Below, one piece after another: positions 50,099 through 59,481 of a stretch of 64,000 nucleotides of DNA. Numbering within the stretch: position 1 is the first letter of the stretch; every line of letters starts with the position of its first letter. The translations under genes and the position numbers were made by a program. This DNA is from Angelakisella massiliensis (GTDB lineage Bacteria > Bacillota > Clostridia > Oscillospirales > Ruminococcaceae), in NCBI RefSeq assembly GCF_900104675.1, contig NZ_LT629944.1, forward strand, positions 724,216 to 788,215, read 5' to 3'. Under the pieces are notes generated by a model. It saw only the letters and a program-made list of their open reading frames with translations. It ran no database searches and was not told the origin of the DNA.

Positions 50099-50131
50099 AA
50101 AAGGCCCCGGAACTTCATTCCAGGGCCTTTT
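50099..50131. terminator. terminator-like hairpin
   Basis: AAAAGGCCCCGGAA (50099-50112) pairs with TTCCAGGGCCTTTT (50118-50131), one mismatch. It follows the ROK gene on the minus strand and abuts the IS end, mirroring the first IS200 copy, which also lies beside such a hairpin. Confidence 0.75.
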
Positions 50132-50269
50132 GTCCATCACATCGCATTTTCAACCATAATGGACTTCTCTCCATAAGTTTCCGGAAAAGCAGCATGGCAT
50201 TCTTCTCTCCAAAGCTCCTGCCTTCGGACAAACAGTGAAAGCATGGTTTAGCATTCTTTTATCCGGGGC

Positions 50270-51550
50270 TTATACCAATGTATTGGGACGGGCCTCTTCA
50301 CGAAAGAGAAGATAGTTTTTGGAAAATTGGCTGGGCATAAAAATTCGGTCTCTTACCATAATAGCGGCGCCTTTGATTCCTGCCTGTTCGCCCAAAGAGC
50401 TGCATTTGATCTGCAGATTCCGGGTAGCAAGGGCGGTAGAACAGCGATAAATTTTTTCCCGAATACCAGTAAACAGGAGATCTCCCAAATTGATCAAGCC
50501 GCCTCCAAAAACCACCATGGATGGGTTGTAAAAGTTCACCAGCTTCGCCATGACCTCTCCGATATACAGTCCGGTCTGATAAACAAACTCCTTACACGCC
50601 ACATCCTGGGCCAGAATTCCAGCGCCAAGGGTCCGGCAGGTGATGGGTTCGTTTTTGGCCAAGCAGGAAGCGAGAAAATCCGATTTTCCATTCTGAGCCA
50701 TCCACTGGATCCTCTTTTGAATGGCAGCACCTCCGGCAAGATTTTCCAAACATCCTCTGTTGCCGCAGGCACAAAGATCATCATTTCCCTCAATGCTGAT
50801 ATGCCCGATATCTCCCGCACATCCAGAGGCTCCTCTGTAAATTTTTCCGCCGCAGAAGATTCCGCATCCAATACCGGTGCCCAGCTTCACAAACAAAAAG
50901 TTCCCGTCGTTGTGTGTATTTTCCGCTTCATATTCAGCCATGGCCATAATATTAACATCATTGTCCACAAAAGCCGGCTTTCCAAATGCCTCCTCAAAAG
51001 TTTCCTTGATGGGATAATTTCCCCATCCCCCGTGCATCAGAGGCGGCTGAGAAGGACGGCCGGTGGCAAACTCTATGGGTGCGGGGATCCCTACACCAAT
51101 GCCAAACACCTTTGTCATGGGAATATGATTATGGTTGAGCAAATTTTGCGCTGTTGTAATAGCCTGATTCAAAATGATATGAGGTCCAAGATTTACATCC
51201 ACATCCTCTTGAAACGACGCTGCCAAAGGCTTACCAACCAGATTGCAGACAGCCACATTAAGGCTGGTAACCCCTACATCGACACTGATCACACAACCGC
51301 AATCAGCGTTAAAATAAATACAGTGGGAATTTTTTCGTCCTCTGGAAAACCCACTGCCTTCCAGTACCAGATTTTCGGCCAAAAGGGTTTCTACATGATT
51401 GGAAATAGTGGATTTTGAAAATCCTGTCAGCCTGGCCAGCTCGGAGCGGGTAGTTCCTTCTCCCGAGAGGCGGATGACAATATCCAGCACTTGTGAAACC
51501 GTCAGAATATCAGCCATATTGTAGTAATGATCCAGGGCATTGTTGTTCAA
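50270..51550 (-). CDS. ROK-family transcriptional repressor
   Basis: A 426-residue NagC/XylR-type ROK protein. An N-terminal winged helix (residues ~18-75, with TRSELARLTGFSKSTISNHVETL) precedes the ROK sugar-binding fold: VDVGVTSLNVAV, the GIGVGIPAP strand, DNDVNIMAMAEYE, GTGIGCGI and the zinc site CACGNRGCLE. It would repress sugar genes until a sugar binds. TTG at 51550 has GAGGT upstream. It lies downstream of, and on the same strand as, the ABC importer/oxidoreductase operon and is the natural candidate to regulate it, besides the IclR remnant. Confidence 0.88.
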   Translation of the reverse strand: MNNNALDHYYNMADILTVSQVLDIVIRLSGEGTTRSELARLTGFSKSTISNHVETLLAENLVLEGSGFSRGRKNSHCIYFNADCGCVISVDVGVTSLNVAVCNLVGKPLAASFQEDVDVNLGPHIILNQAITTAQNLLNHNHIPMTKVFGIGVGIPAPIEFATGRPSQPPLMHGGWGNYPIKETFEEAFGKPAFVDNDVNIMAMAEYEAENTHNDGNFLFVKLGTGIGCGIFCGGKIYRGASGCAGDIGHISIEGNDDLCACGNRGCLENLAGGAAIQKRIQWMAQNGKSDFLASCLAKNEPITCRTLGAGILAQDVACKEFVYQTGLYIGEVMAKLVNFYNPSMVVFGGGLINLGDLLFTGIREKIYRCSTALATRNLQIKCSSLGEQAGIKGAAIMVRDRIFMPSQFSKNYLLFREEARPNTLV

Positions 51551-51729
51551 GATACCTCACCTCAGATGTAAAAAAATTCCTTTTGCTTAAAGATAGCACC
51601 GATATGTAAAAAATGCAAACCAGCTATCCTTTTGCCTGTGCAGCCCTTCCATTACATCCTGTTGGATGCTTTCCTTCTTTGCCGTATTCAAACTCTTTTT
51701 GATACTGCGGCATGGGAGCAAAGCACAGC

Positions 51730-51757
51730 GGCGGTCGGGAGCTTACTCCCGGCCGCC
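51730..51757 (-). terminator. terminator of the importer operon
   Basis: GGCGGTCGGGAG (51730-51741) pairs with CTCCCGGCCGCC (51746-51757), one wobble, 14 bases after the oxidoreductase stop on the minus strand. No long T-run. Confidence 0.6.
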
Positions 51758-51770
51758 ATTACCCAATAAA

Positions 51771-52922
51771 TTATAACTGAATCCAACGGCGCTGCTGACT
51801 GCTTTCCAGAATCGCCTCGCACAGGCGCGCTTCCTGCCATCCATCCGTAAAAGTAGGAAATTGCGGCTTGATACCATGTCGGCGGCCATCCTCAGCCAGA
51901 TAGCTGTAAACCTGCTCCAGCAGCTGCTTGGAGGTATCAGGGAAGCCTTCCGCGTGCCCGCCGGGATAGGAGGCAAACTTTCGGGCCTGTCCCTGAAGCA
52001 AACCGGGGTCTTTGATCATTTCCTCATTGCACTGATCCCGATGTCCAATCCACAGCCGGTTCGGCTGCTCTGAATTCCAGGACAGGGCGCTTTCAGCGCC
52101 ATCCGCCTCAAATTGCAGAAAGTTCTTTCTTCCAGCGGAAACCTGACTGATGGTAAGACTGCCGCGGATTCCGTTTTCCATCCGGAAGAGAATGGTGGCA
52201 AAGTCCTCGGTATCAATGGCGATCTCTTCATACTCCATAGGATCATTTGCTGATTGCGGGGTTTGGAAAGTCAAACACTGTGTGCGGCTTTTTTTCCGCA
52301 CCGGCAAAAAGGTGGAAAGATCAGCGCATAGTTCCGTTACCCTGGAGCCTGTAATAAAGCAGGCCATATCAAACCAGTGGGAGCCAATATCCGCTACAGC
52401 TCTGGAAGGCCCCGATACCTTGGAGTCCAGCCTCCAGGAATAGTCGGTGTCATAAAGGAGCCAGTCCTGAAGGTAGGAACCATGATAAGCATACAATCTT
52501 CCCAGTTTCCCTGTCTGGACCATCTCTCTGGCCTGTTGTACCAGGGGATAGTATCGCAGATTGAAGGAAGTCACCCCCGTCAGGCCCTTTTCTTCCGCCA
52601 GACGCATCAGCTCTTCCGCCTGTTTTGAACAAATTGCCAGGGGTTTTTCACAGACCACATGTTTTCCCGCTTCCAGTGCCGCTTTGGCAATTTCATAATG
52701 AAGATAATTGGGGGTGCAAATGTGAACCACATTGATCTCGGGGTTTTGCAGCAGTTGACGGTAATCGGAATATACTTCCGGGACGTTAAATTTTGCAGCA
52801 CAGCTTCGGGCCAGCTGCTCATTGGTGTCCGCTACAGCCACAATTTGTGACAATCCTGTTCGCAAAAGCGCTTCCATATGGGCGGGGCCGATAAATCCTA
52901 AGCCAATGATGCCTGTTTTCAT
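51771..52922 (-). CDS. Gfo/Idh/MocA-family oxidoreductase
   Basis: A 383-residue NAD(P)-dependent dehydrogenase. The Rossmann domain has GIIGLGFIGPAHMEAL at residues 3-18, the EKP motif as CEKPLA (~92-97), and the C-terminal GFO/IDH/MocA fold with DIGSHWFDMACFI (~180). These enzymes oxidise or reduce sugars and cyclitols at one position, often to a 3-keto form. Gene order (importer, two isomerase-like proteins, oxidoreductase) resembles catabolic clusters for inositol-like or modified sugars. The ribosome site is weak (GGGAT). Substrate unknown. Confidence 0.9.
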   Translation of the reverse strand: MKTGIIGLGFIGPAHMEALLRTGLSQIVAVADTNEQLARSCAAKFNVPEVYSDYRQLLQNPEINVVHICTPNYLHYEIAKAALEAGKHVVCEKPLAICSKQAEELMRLAEEKGLTGVTSFNLRYYPLVQQAREMVQTGKLGRLYAYHGSYLQDWLLYDTDYSWRLDSKVSGPSRAVADIGSHWFDMACFITGSRVTELCADLSTFLPVRKKSRTQCLTFQTPQSANDPMEYEEIAIDTEDFATILFRMENGIRGSLTISQVSAGRKNFLQFEADGAESALSWNSEQPNRLWIGHRDQCNEEMIKDPGLLQGQARKFASYPGGHAEGFPDTSKQLLEQVYSYLAEDGRRHGIKPQFPTFTDGWQEARLCEAILESSQQRRWIQL

Positions 52923-52970
52923 CATAATTATCCCATCCGTTCTTCTATGTTTCAACGATGTTATGAATGT

Positions 52971-53774
52971 TCAGTTGAAAAACGTTTTCATTGCTTCCAT
53001 GCAGCGTAAACAGGCCTGATCTGATTCCATCTGCCACAGTTCTTCATTGAGCAGCTCCAGGCAGCAATAGCCGTGGAAACCCTGGTCCTCTTCCAGCCAC
53101 CGCAGCCACTCCTTCAGGGGAAGCACCCCTTCTCCCGGAAGAACCCGGACACTGTCATCCATGGTCTCCACCTGGTAACCCTCGGGAAGATCACAGAAAT
53201 GAATGTTCAGCAAACGGGACATATCAAAGGATTTAAACTGATCCACCTGATATCCATGCTTGATATACCAAAAGAAATCAATACAGAAAAACACATTGGG
53301 ATGATCCGCTCCATAAACCAGCTTCATGCAGCGGTCCATTTTTCCATCCTCCAGCGCCACCTTCATCTGATAGCGCGCCGCCAGATCCCCAGCCCGGCGA
53401 AGATTGGCGATGGCCTGTTCCTCATAGCCATCATAATGAAACTTATCATCGTCGCTGCCAAGATTGATAAACTCGCAGCCCATTACAGAGCAAAGGCGCA
53501 GCTGTGATTCCAGAGAGCGGAAGTAAATTTCGGCTTCTTCTCCTCTGGCATAGATGATTCCCACATCTGTAGGCGCCATTCCAATGGCGGACACCGCCCG
53601 CAGTCCATGGCTGTCCAACAGTTTGCGCATCTCTTCAGGCGTGTGCTCCTCCAGATAGCGGTTTACGGTAGGGAAGGCCAGCTCCACCAACTGGAAGCCC
53701 GCTTTTTCATAGGAAACCACATCTTGCTCCATGGTTTTAGGCAGAGTGGTGATCTGTCCCATGGACATTTTCAT
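52971..53774 (-). CDS. sugar phosphate isomerase/epimerase (xylose isomerase-like TIM barrel)
   Basis: A 267-residue TIM-barrel protein of the AP endonuclease 2/xylose isomerase-like superfamily. Metal-site segments are seen in order: VALEDGK (~137-143), FFCIDFFW (~161-168), IHFCDLPE (~190-197) and CCLELLNE (~241-248). Family members isomerise or epimerise sugars and keto-sugars, or lyse 3-keto-glycosides. The start overlaps the stop of the ATPase gene by four bases (ATGA). Confidence 0.85.
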   Translation of the reverse strand: MKMSMGQITTLPKTMEQDVVSYEKAGFQLVELAFPTVNRYLEEHTPEEMRKLLDSHGLRAVSAIGMAPTDVGIIYARGEEAEIYFRSLESQLRLCSVMGCEFINLGSDDDKFHYDGYEEQAIANLRRAGDLAARYQMKVALEDGKMDRCMKLVYGADHPNVFFCIDFFWYIKHGYQVDQFKSFDMSRLLNIHFCDLPEGYQVETMDDSVRVLPGEGVLPLKEWLRWLEEDQGFHGYCCLELLNEELWQMESDQACLRCMEAMKTFFN

Positions 53775-54754
53775 GATCCATTCTCCTTTCCTGGGGAATT
53801 TTGATAACGATAGCAGCTTACTTTATGATCTCCCTTCCAGGGAATCAGCTCCGGCTGCCCTTTTGCGCATTGGCTGTTATAGTAAGGGCATCTGTGGCTG
53901 AAGCAGCAAGCCTCTTGTCCGGCTTGGGGATTTTTGTTTTCTTCCGCTGCCGGGGCATCCTGCCATTTTTCCTCGGGGGAAGCGATGGGGATAGATTGGA
54001 TCAGCAGCTGTGTATAGGGATGAACCGGATGAAGAATGACATCCTCTGCCTTTCCGGATTCTACCACACAACCCTTATACATGACAATGATCTCATCACT
54101 GATTTGGAGCGCGGTGGAAAGATCATGGGTAATATACAGCTGGGAGATACCCAGTTCCTTCTTCAGGCGCACCATCACATCCAGCACTGTCACCCGCAAA
54201 GATGCGTCGATCATGGAAACCGGTTCGTCGGCAATCAGCAGCTTTGGTTTAAGCAGCAGCGCTCTGGCCACCAGTATCCGCTGAAGCTGACCTCCGCTCA
54301 TCTGATAGGAATATTTACCCAGAACCTGTGAGGGGTCCAGCTTCACCAAACGCAGGTTTTCTTCCACCAAGGCCCGCTGCTCTTCCTTGGAAAGGGAAAA
54401 ATCAAAGTGATCAAAAACCTGCTTGAAGGCATGGTCCACCGTATAGAAAGGGTTATAGGCGTCAAAGGGATTTTGGAAAATAGCCTGGACTTCCCGCCGG
54501 TAGGCGTTATGTTCCTTTCCTTTTAATGCAGAGAGGTCTTTACCCTGATACAGGATCTGTCCACTGGTAGGGCGGATAAAATCCAGCACCAGATTGGCCA
54601 GGGTGGATTTGCCGGAACCGGATTCCCCCACCACTGCCAGCGTAATGGGCTTATCGCCAGGCAGGGACAAGCTGACATTGTTGACAGCTTTTGTTTTGGA
54701 TTTCCTGGAGACAAAAACTTTGTTGAGATTTTTGATTTCCAGCAGATTACTCAT
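53771..54754 (-). CDS. Dpp/Opp-type ABC transporter ATP-binding protein (DppF-like)
   Basis: A 327-residue ATPase of the peptide/nickel/oligosaccharide importer family. Walker A GESGSGKST (~39-47), signature MSGGQLQRI (~148) and Walker B LLIADEPVSM are present. The C-terminal OppF-type region has the Cys-rich CCFSHRCPYYNSQC motif (~280-295), which binds an Fe-S cluster in several homologues. GGAGG lies nine bases before the ATG. Works with the 54770 ATPase. Confidence 0.93.
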   Translation of the reverse strand: MSNLLEIKNLNKVFVSRKSKTKAVNNVSLSLPGDKPITLAVVGESGSGKSTLANLVLDFIRPTSGQILYQGKDLSALKGKEHNAYRREVQAIFQNPFDAYNPFYTVDHAFKQVFDHFDFSLSKEEQRALVEENLRLVKLDPSQVLGKYSYQMSGGQLQRILVARALLLKPKLLIADEPVSMIDASLRVTVLDVMVRLKKELGISQLYITHDLSTALQISDEIIVMYKGCVVESGKAEDVILHPVHPYTQLLIQSIPIASPEEKWQDAPAAEENKNPQAGQEACCFSHRCPYYNSQCAKGQPELIPWKGDHKVSCYRYQNSPGKENGS

Positions 54755-54769
54755 AGTCCCTTACCTCCT

Positions 54770-55678
54770 TCAGGAAAAATCCGCCACAAAGTGGCCCGCC
54801 GAAATTTCCCTCAAAGGACGGGGCGTCCGCAAACGGAGACGCTCCTCCTCCGACAGTTCGCACGCAGCCAGAACGCTGATGTCATCCCGCCTGCGGATGG
54901 AGGGAATGGCGCGGATCAGGCCCTGAGTGTAGGGATGGGTGGGATGATGGAAAATATCCGCGGTAGAACCGATCTCCACAAAATATCCGGCGTACATAAT
55001 GCCCATCCGGTGGGAGATCTGCGCCTGGAGCGCCATATCATGCCCGATCATGATCATGGAAGCCTTGAGGCTGGTCCGCACATTGGACAGGATTTGCAGT
55101 ACAGACTTTTGCGAGATCACATCCAGTGCGCTGGTGGGCTCGTCCGCCACAATCAGTTTGGGGGACAGCAGCATGGCCATAGCGATGCAGACCCGCTGCT
55201 TCATGCCTCCGGAAAGCTCATGGGCATACCGCTGAGCCACCTCCGGCGCCAGATTGACGCGGTGAAGGGCTTCCGCCGTACGCTGGCGCAGTTCTTCCTT
55301 GCTTTTTCTCCCTTCGTGGGCCTCAATGGTTTCAAAAAAGTGCTGGCCGATAGTCAAAATAGGGTTCAGGGTGTTCATGGCCGATTGAGGAATATAGGAA
55401 ATCTGTTCCCACCGGATATGGCGAAAATCCCGTTCCTTCATTTCAAGGAGTTCCCGGCCCATAAAATCCACATGATCCGCTGTCACCAATGAATTGGCCG
55501 GCAGCAGCCGGAGAAAACCGTTGCATAAAGTCGATTTTCCTGAGCCGGATTCCCCTACGATCCCAAACACCTCATCCTCATTGATCTCCAGGGATACCCC
55601 ATTGACTGCCCGGAAATATCCGGAGGAAGTCTGGTAATCAACATTCAGGTTTTGAATAGACAGGATTCTTTTGTTCAT
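54770..55678 (-). CDS. Dpp/Opp-type ABC transporter ATP-binding protein (DppD-like)
   Basis: A 302-residue ATPase with Walker A GESGSGKST (~40-48), signature LSGGMKQRV (~152), Walker B and DEPTSAL, and the OppD C-terminal extension that is typical of this importer class. The ATG at 55678 is chosen because GGAGG lies seven bases upstream; an earlier ATG is too close to the site. It lies directly downstream of the permease genes. Confidence 0.93.
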   Translation of the reverse strand: MNKRILSIQNLNVDYQTSSGYFRAVNGVSLEINEDEVFGIVGESGSGKSTLCNGFLRLLPANSLVTADHVDFMGRELLEMKERDFRHIRWEQISYIPQSAMNTLNPILTIGQHFFETIEAHEGRKSKEELRQRTAEALHRVNLAPEVAQRYAHELSGGMKQRVCIAMAMLLSPKLIVADEPTSALDVISQKSVLQILSNVRTSLKASMIMIGHDMALQAQISHRMGIMYAGYFVEIGSTADIFHHPTHPYTQGLIRAIPSIRRRDDISVLAACELSEEERLRLRTPRPLREISAGHFVADFS

Positions 55679-55693
55679 AACCATTCCTCCTCC

Positions 55694-56545
55694 CTACATT
55701 CTTTTCAGCTTGGGATTACCCAGCTCATCCAGGGCCAAGCTGATCAAAAACAGCGCCACAAAAATCAGCACGATCACCACGATGGGCGGCAGCCACCACC
55801 ACCACATCCCCCGCCACATGGCGGAATAATAGGTAGAAAAATAGATGGTGCTTCCCAAAGACATGGAGCTGGACGGTCCCAGACCCAGCACCTCCAGGCC
55901 AATGGAAGAAAGAATCGCGGTGGAAACGGCGTTGACAAAGGTGCTGGCCAGAAAGGGCAGAAGATTGGGCATGATCTCCCGGAAGATGATTTCCAGGTTG
56001 CTTACATTGGAAATGCGGGCCAGCTGTACATAGTTGCGTTCCTTGAGGGACAGCATTTGGGAGCGGATGATCCGGGTGGGCTGCATCCAGGCTGTTACCG
56101 AGACGATCACACCCATACCCGCAATGGAAATATTCTGGACCGATGCGGCAATGAGGATCATAATAGCCAGCGGCGGTATGGTCATGCCGATATCCACCAC
56201 CGTGCTGATGACAGTATCCACCTTTCCGCCAAAAAATCCCGCAATCAGTCCCAAAGCTGTACCCAGGCCGATACCGATAAAACCGGCTATCAATCCGATT
56301 TTCAGTGTCACCCAGCTGCCGATGAGCAGCAGGGTCAAAATGTCCTTTCCTTCGCTTTGGGTTCCCAAAGGATACTCCTCACAAGGCGCAAGGTTGATGC
56401 GGGAACCATCCAGCATGGTCAGATCCATATCCAGCGCAGGCTTGAACAGCGATCCGGGCAGGGCGATGATCAGGATCAGAAGAATTCCCGGCAGCAGTGT
56501 GGGCATCCGCCTGTGAAGTTGATAAAGCTTTTTCAGGATGGTCAT
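55694..56545 (-). CDS. ABC transporter permease (DppC-like)
   Basis: A 283-residue membrane protein with about six segments and the binding-protein-dependent permease motif (EAA-like loop) around LSLKERNYVQLARISNVSN (~165-185), which contacts the ATPases. A GGAGGG ribosome site precedes the ATG at 56545. It pairs with the 56559 permease. Confidence 0.9.
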   Translation of the reverse strand: MTILKKLYQLHRRMPTLLPGILLILIIALPGSLFKPALDMDLTMLDGSRINLAPCEEYPLGTQSEGKDILTLLLIGSWVTLKIGLIAGFIGIGLGTALGLIAGFFGGKVDTVISTVVDIGMTIPPLAIMILIAASVQNISIAGMGVIVSVTAWMQPTRIIRSQMLSLKERNYVQLARISNVSNLEIIFREIMPNLLPFLASTFVNAVSTAILSSIGLEVLGLGPSSSMSLGSTIYFSTYYSAMWRGMWWWWLPPIVVIVLIFVALFLISLALDELGNPKLKRM

Positions 56546-56558
56546 GGCAGGCTCCCTC

Positions 56559-57557
56559 CTAGTCGTACTGGATCCGGGGATCCAGCTTGGGATAGATCAG
56601 GTCCATTATCAGCGTTGCCAAAGCCACTGTAAAGATGATGAACATAATAACACCCTGCATCACAAAATAGTCCGCCGTCCGCAGAGCGTTATAAAGCACA
56701 TAGCCTACGCCGGGATAGTTGAACAGAATTTCCACCAGCACAGATCCGCACATGATCTTTCCCAGATCGATGGCAAAAGCGGTATATTGAGGCAGCACCG
56801 CGTTTTTGATTCCATAGTGGTAAAAAATACGTCCTCCGCGCAGTCCTCTGGCCTGGGCATAGGTAAGATAATCCTCTCCCAGCACAGTGGACATGATGCC
56901 TCTCATGCTCAGGGCCCAGAATCCAATCAGAGACAAAGCTACTGACAGAATGGGCAATACAGCATGGACCGCCAGATCCTGAAGATGTGCCAGAGTAAAT
57001 CCGCCCGCCGCTCCCGCGGTGGTCGCTCCTGAAATGGGGAAAATGGGATTGAGAATGGCCAGCAGATACATCAGCAGCAGCGCCAGAACGTAGTAGGGAA
57101 TGGTGGAAAAAGGCATCAGAACATAGATGAAGCCTCTGAAAAAGCGAGGGGTCTTTTTCCACGCGCACAAAGCACCAAGAAGATTTCCGATGAGGAAGGC
57201 CACCAGGTTGCCGATGAGCAGCAGTCCCATGGTCCAGGGCAGGGCATTGAGAATAATCGGCAGCACCTTATTGGGATAGTAGGAAATGGAGTAGCCGAAA
57301 TCAAAACGGAAAAAGATATTTCCCAAATATTTGAAATACTGCACAATTACCGGCTGATCCAACCCGAAGGCCTCGGTATACATCTGTACCACCGACTCGG
57401 AGTCGGACAGAACGATACCCTTACTGGCCATCGCGCCCAGCACCGCGGTAATGGGATCCTGAGGCGTGAGACGGGGAACCAAAAAGTTCAGCGTTGCCGC
57501 CACCAAAATCGTGATAAAAAAGATCAGTAATCTTTTTAAAAGATATTTCCATGACAT
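56559..57557 (-). CDS. ABC transporter permease (DppB-like)
   Basis: A 332-residue six-helix permease of the DppB/OppB type (RLLIFFITILVAATLNFLVPRLTP opening, typical of this family; EAA-like loop near LGEDYLTYAQARGLRG). The start at 57557 has GGAGGG ten bases upstream; 32 additional upstream codons come from the intergenic hairpin. It is separated from the binding-protein gene by the strong hairpin at 57582-57621. Confidence 0.9.
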   Translation of the reverse strand: MSWKYLLKRLLIFFITILVAATLNFLVPRLTPQDPITAVLGAMASKGIVLSDSESVVQMYTEAFGLDQPVIVQYFKYLGNIFFRFDFGYSISYYPNKVLPIILNALPWTMGLLLIGNLVAFLIGNLLGALCAWKKTPRFFRGFIYVLMPFSTIPYYVLALLLMYLLAILNPIFPISGATTAGAAGGFTLAHLQDLAVHAVLPILSVALSLIGFWALSMRGIMSTVLGEDYLTYAQARGLRGGRIFYHYGIKNAVLPQYTAFAIDLGKIMCGSVLVEILFNYPGVGYVLYNALRTADYFVMQGVIMFIIFTVALATLIMDLIYPKLDPRIQYD

Positions 57558-57581
57558 AGGCAGGCCCTCCTTCCGGGCAAA

Positions 57582-57621
57582 ACCGCGCGGGGGCGGGAAC
57601 TGATCTCCCGCCCCCGCGCGG
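57582..57621 (-). terminator. intercistronic hairpin after the binding-protein gene
   Basis: A perfect 17-bp GC-rich stem (57582-57598 with 57605-57621) between the binding-protein gene and the permease gene. It may end or stabilise part of the transcript so that the binding protein exceeds the permease, as in many ABC operons. Confidence 0.75.
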
Positions 57622-57658
57622 TAAAACACCTTGGTGCCGAAGCGTCTCCGCAAACCTT

Positions 57659-59446
57659 TTACGCTGCGGCGGCGTGAACATTATGGATGAGCAAATTGCA
57701 GTTATACCACCAGGATGTGGGGCTGGTATAGTTGTTTTCAGATGTCGGCCAGTTGGTCCAGTAGGTGCTGTTGAAGGGGACAATGAACATCTGCTGCATC
57801 AGCGGCAGGCAGGGCAGACCCTCGAGCCACAGCTCCAACGCGCCCCGGGCAGCTTCCTGGAACTTGGGATCATCCGGCGCGGTAGCCGCCATGATATCCA
57901 CATAAGCGTCAAAGTCCTTGTTTACCCAGCGGTAAAAACGGGCGTCGGAGGTCTCACCGATAGGCTTGTAATATTTGCTGTGGAAGAAGTCCATAGTGGC
58001 ATAGGGATCGCTTACAGAACCCAAAGCGCCTCCAAAGCACATATCAAAGTCGCCCGTATAGGTCTTGGTATAAAAGACCGCGCTCTCCAGCGCTTGAGAG
58101 GTGGCATAAAAGCCTGCTGCGCGCAGCTGCTGCTCAATGATGGGGGCTTCCTTGACATTGAGGGATTCGCCGGAGCGATAGATCAGATTGATGTTCAGAC
58201 GATTGCCCTGGGGGTCGGTCCAGAAGCCCTCGCTGTCCTTGGTGTAGCCCTTTCCGGTCATGATCTCGTTGACCTTGTCCAGGTCATAAGTGGCAACATT
58301 ATACTTGTCCAGCAGGTCCTGATTGGAATCCAGCCATTCTTTAAGGGACTGATAGGTGGGATACATGGTCAGCGCTACCTCAGAACCGCCTTCTGCGGCA
58401 ATATCCACCACTTCCTGCTGATTGACAGCATAAGCAATAGCCCACTTGATTTCAGGATCGTCAAAGGGCGCCTTGGCGTTGTTGAAGGCGATGCTGGAAG
58501 GACAGGCATCCAGGTAACCATAAGGCAGCTCATCCGTCCAGGCAAAAATGTTGGGATTTTTGGCCTTGGCTGTCTCGAATGTGCTGACGCTCATCGTCCA
58601 GGAGGAATCCAGCTCATTATTGACCATTTTGGCCGCACGGACTTCCTCTGATGTACAGGTGACCCAGATACACCGCTCCGGCTCGGGCATATCTTCAAAA
58701 CCGATCTCCGCTCCCCACCAGGTCTCGCAGCGATCATAAACCTGCTCTGTCTCGGTAGAACGCACCAGCTTATAGGGGCCGGTTCCCATGGGCAGTCCCT
58801 TTTCCAGGTCATAGTTCTTGAAGTTGACCACGTCCTCTACCTGGGACCAGATATGCTCAGGGGCGATGGGAACGGTATCCCACACCTCATTGACGAAATA
58901 ATCGTTGAGGAAAGAAGGTTTGGGACCGGTAAGGACAAATTTCACTGTCAGGTCATCCACCTTCTCCACGGAGGCTACCCATTCATTCATGTCGGAGGAA
59001 TAACGCAGCTCAGGATTTTCTTTGAGCATATTGATGGTGAAAATCACATCATCGGCGGTAAACGCTTCTCCATCCTGCCATTTTACTCCGTCCCGCAGGT
59101 TGATGGTCAGCTCGGTAAAATCCTCATTGTAGGAGTATCCGGAGGCCTGCCAGGGCATGATCTCCTTGGTCTCATAGTTATAGTAGAACAAGGATTCCTG
59201 ATTAGCCTGCCACAAGCCCCAGTCCAGATACTGGGAGTTTGAGTAAGGGTTTTGATTTCCCGGTTCAGAAACACGGCCCTCAATGTTTTCAAAGATCAAG
59301 GTTTTTTCCCGCGCCACTGTTGGAATATCGCTGGCCGCACCTGAGGCGGCCTGACTGCTGGAAGCTCCTGGAGTGACGGGAGTGCAGGCTGACGCCAGCG
59401 CCATCCACACCATGGCCACCGCAAGTAGCAAACTGATTTTCTTCAT
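57659..59446 (-). CDS. extracellular solute-binding lipoprotein (SBP family 5, sugar-like branch)
   Basis: A 595-residue lipoprotein. The signal peptide ends in a lipobox with Cys21 (ALASAC). It has SBP family 5 motifs (LRDGVKWQDGEAFTADDVIF at ~135-155). The C-terminal NWPTSENNYTSP-x-SWWY motif resembles the oligosaccharide-binding members of the Dpp family (Thermotoga-type) rather than peptide binders. It captures the substrate for the importer. The upstream AGGAGGG is strong. Sugar preference is an inference from the motif and the enzyme genes of the operon. Confidence 0.88.
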   Translation of the reverse strand: MKKISLLLAVAMVWMALASACTPVTPGASSSQAASGAASDIPTVAREKTLIFENIEGRVSEPGNQNPYSNSQYLDWGLWQANQESLFYYNYETKEIMPWQASGYSYNEDFTELTINLRDGVKWQDGEAFTADDVIFTINMLKENPELRYSSDMNEWVASVEKVDDLTVKFVLTGPKPSFLNDYFVNEVWDTVPIAPEHIWSQVEDVVNFKNYDLEKGLPMGTGPYKLVRSTETEQVYDRCETWWGAEIGFEDMPEPERCIWVTCTSEEVRAAKMVNNELDSSWTMSVSTFETAKAKNPNIFAWTDELPYGYLDACPSSIAFNNAKAPFDDPEIKWAIAYAVNQQEVVDIAAEGGSEVALTMYPTYQSLKEWLDSNQDLLDKYNVATYDLDKVNEIMTGKGYTKDSEGFWTDPQGNRLNINLIYRSGESLNVKEAPIIEQQLRAAGFYATSQALESAVFYTKTYTGDFDMCFGGALGSVSDPYATMDFFHSKYYKPIGETSDARFYRWVNKDFDAYVDIMAATAPDDPKFQEAARGALELWLEGLPCLPLMQQMFIVPFNSTYWTNWPTSENNYTSPTSWWYNCNLLIHNVHAAAA

Positions 59447-59481
59447 TACCTCAGCCCTCCTGTCCTTTTGATCCTTGTTTC

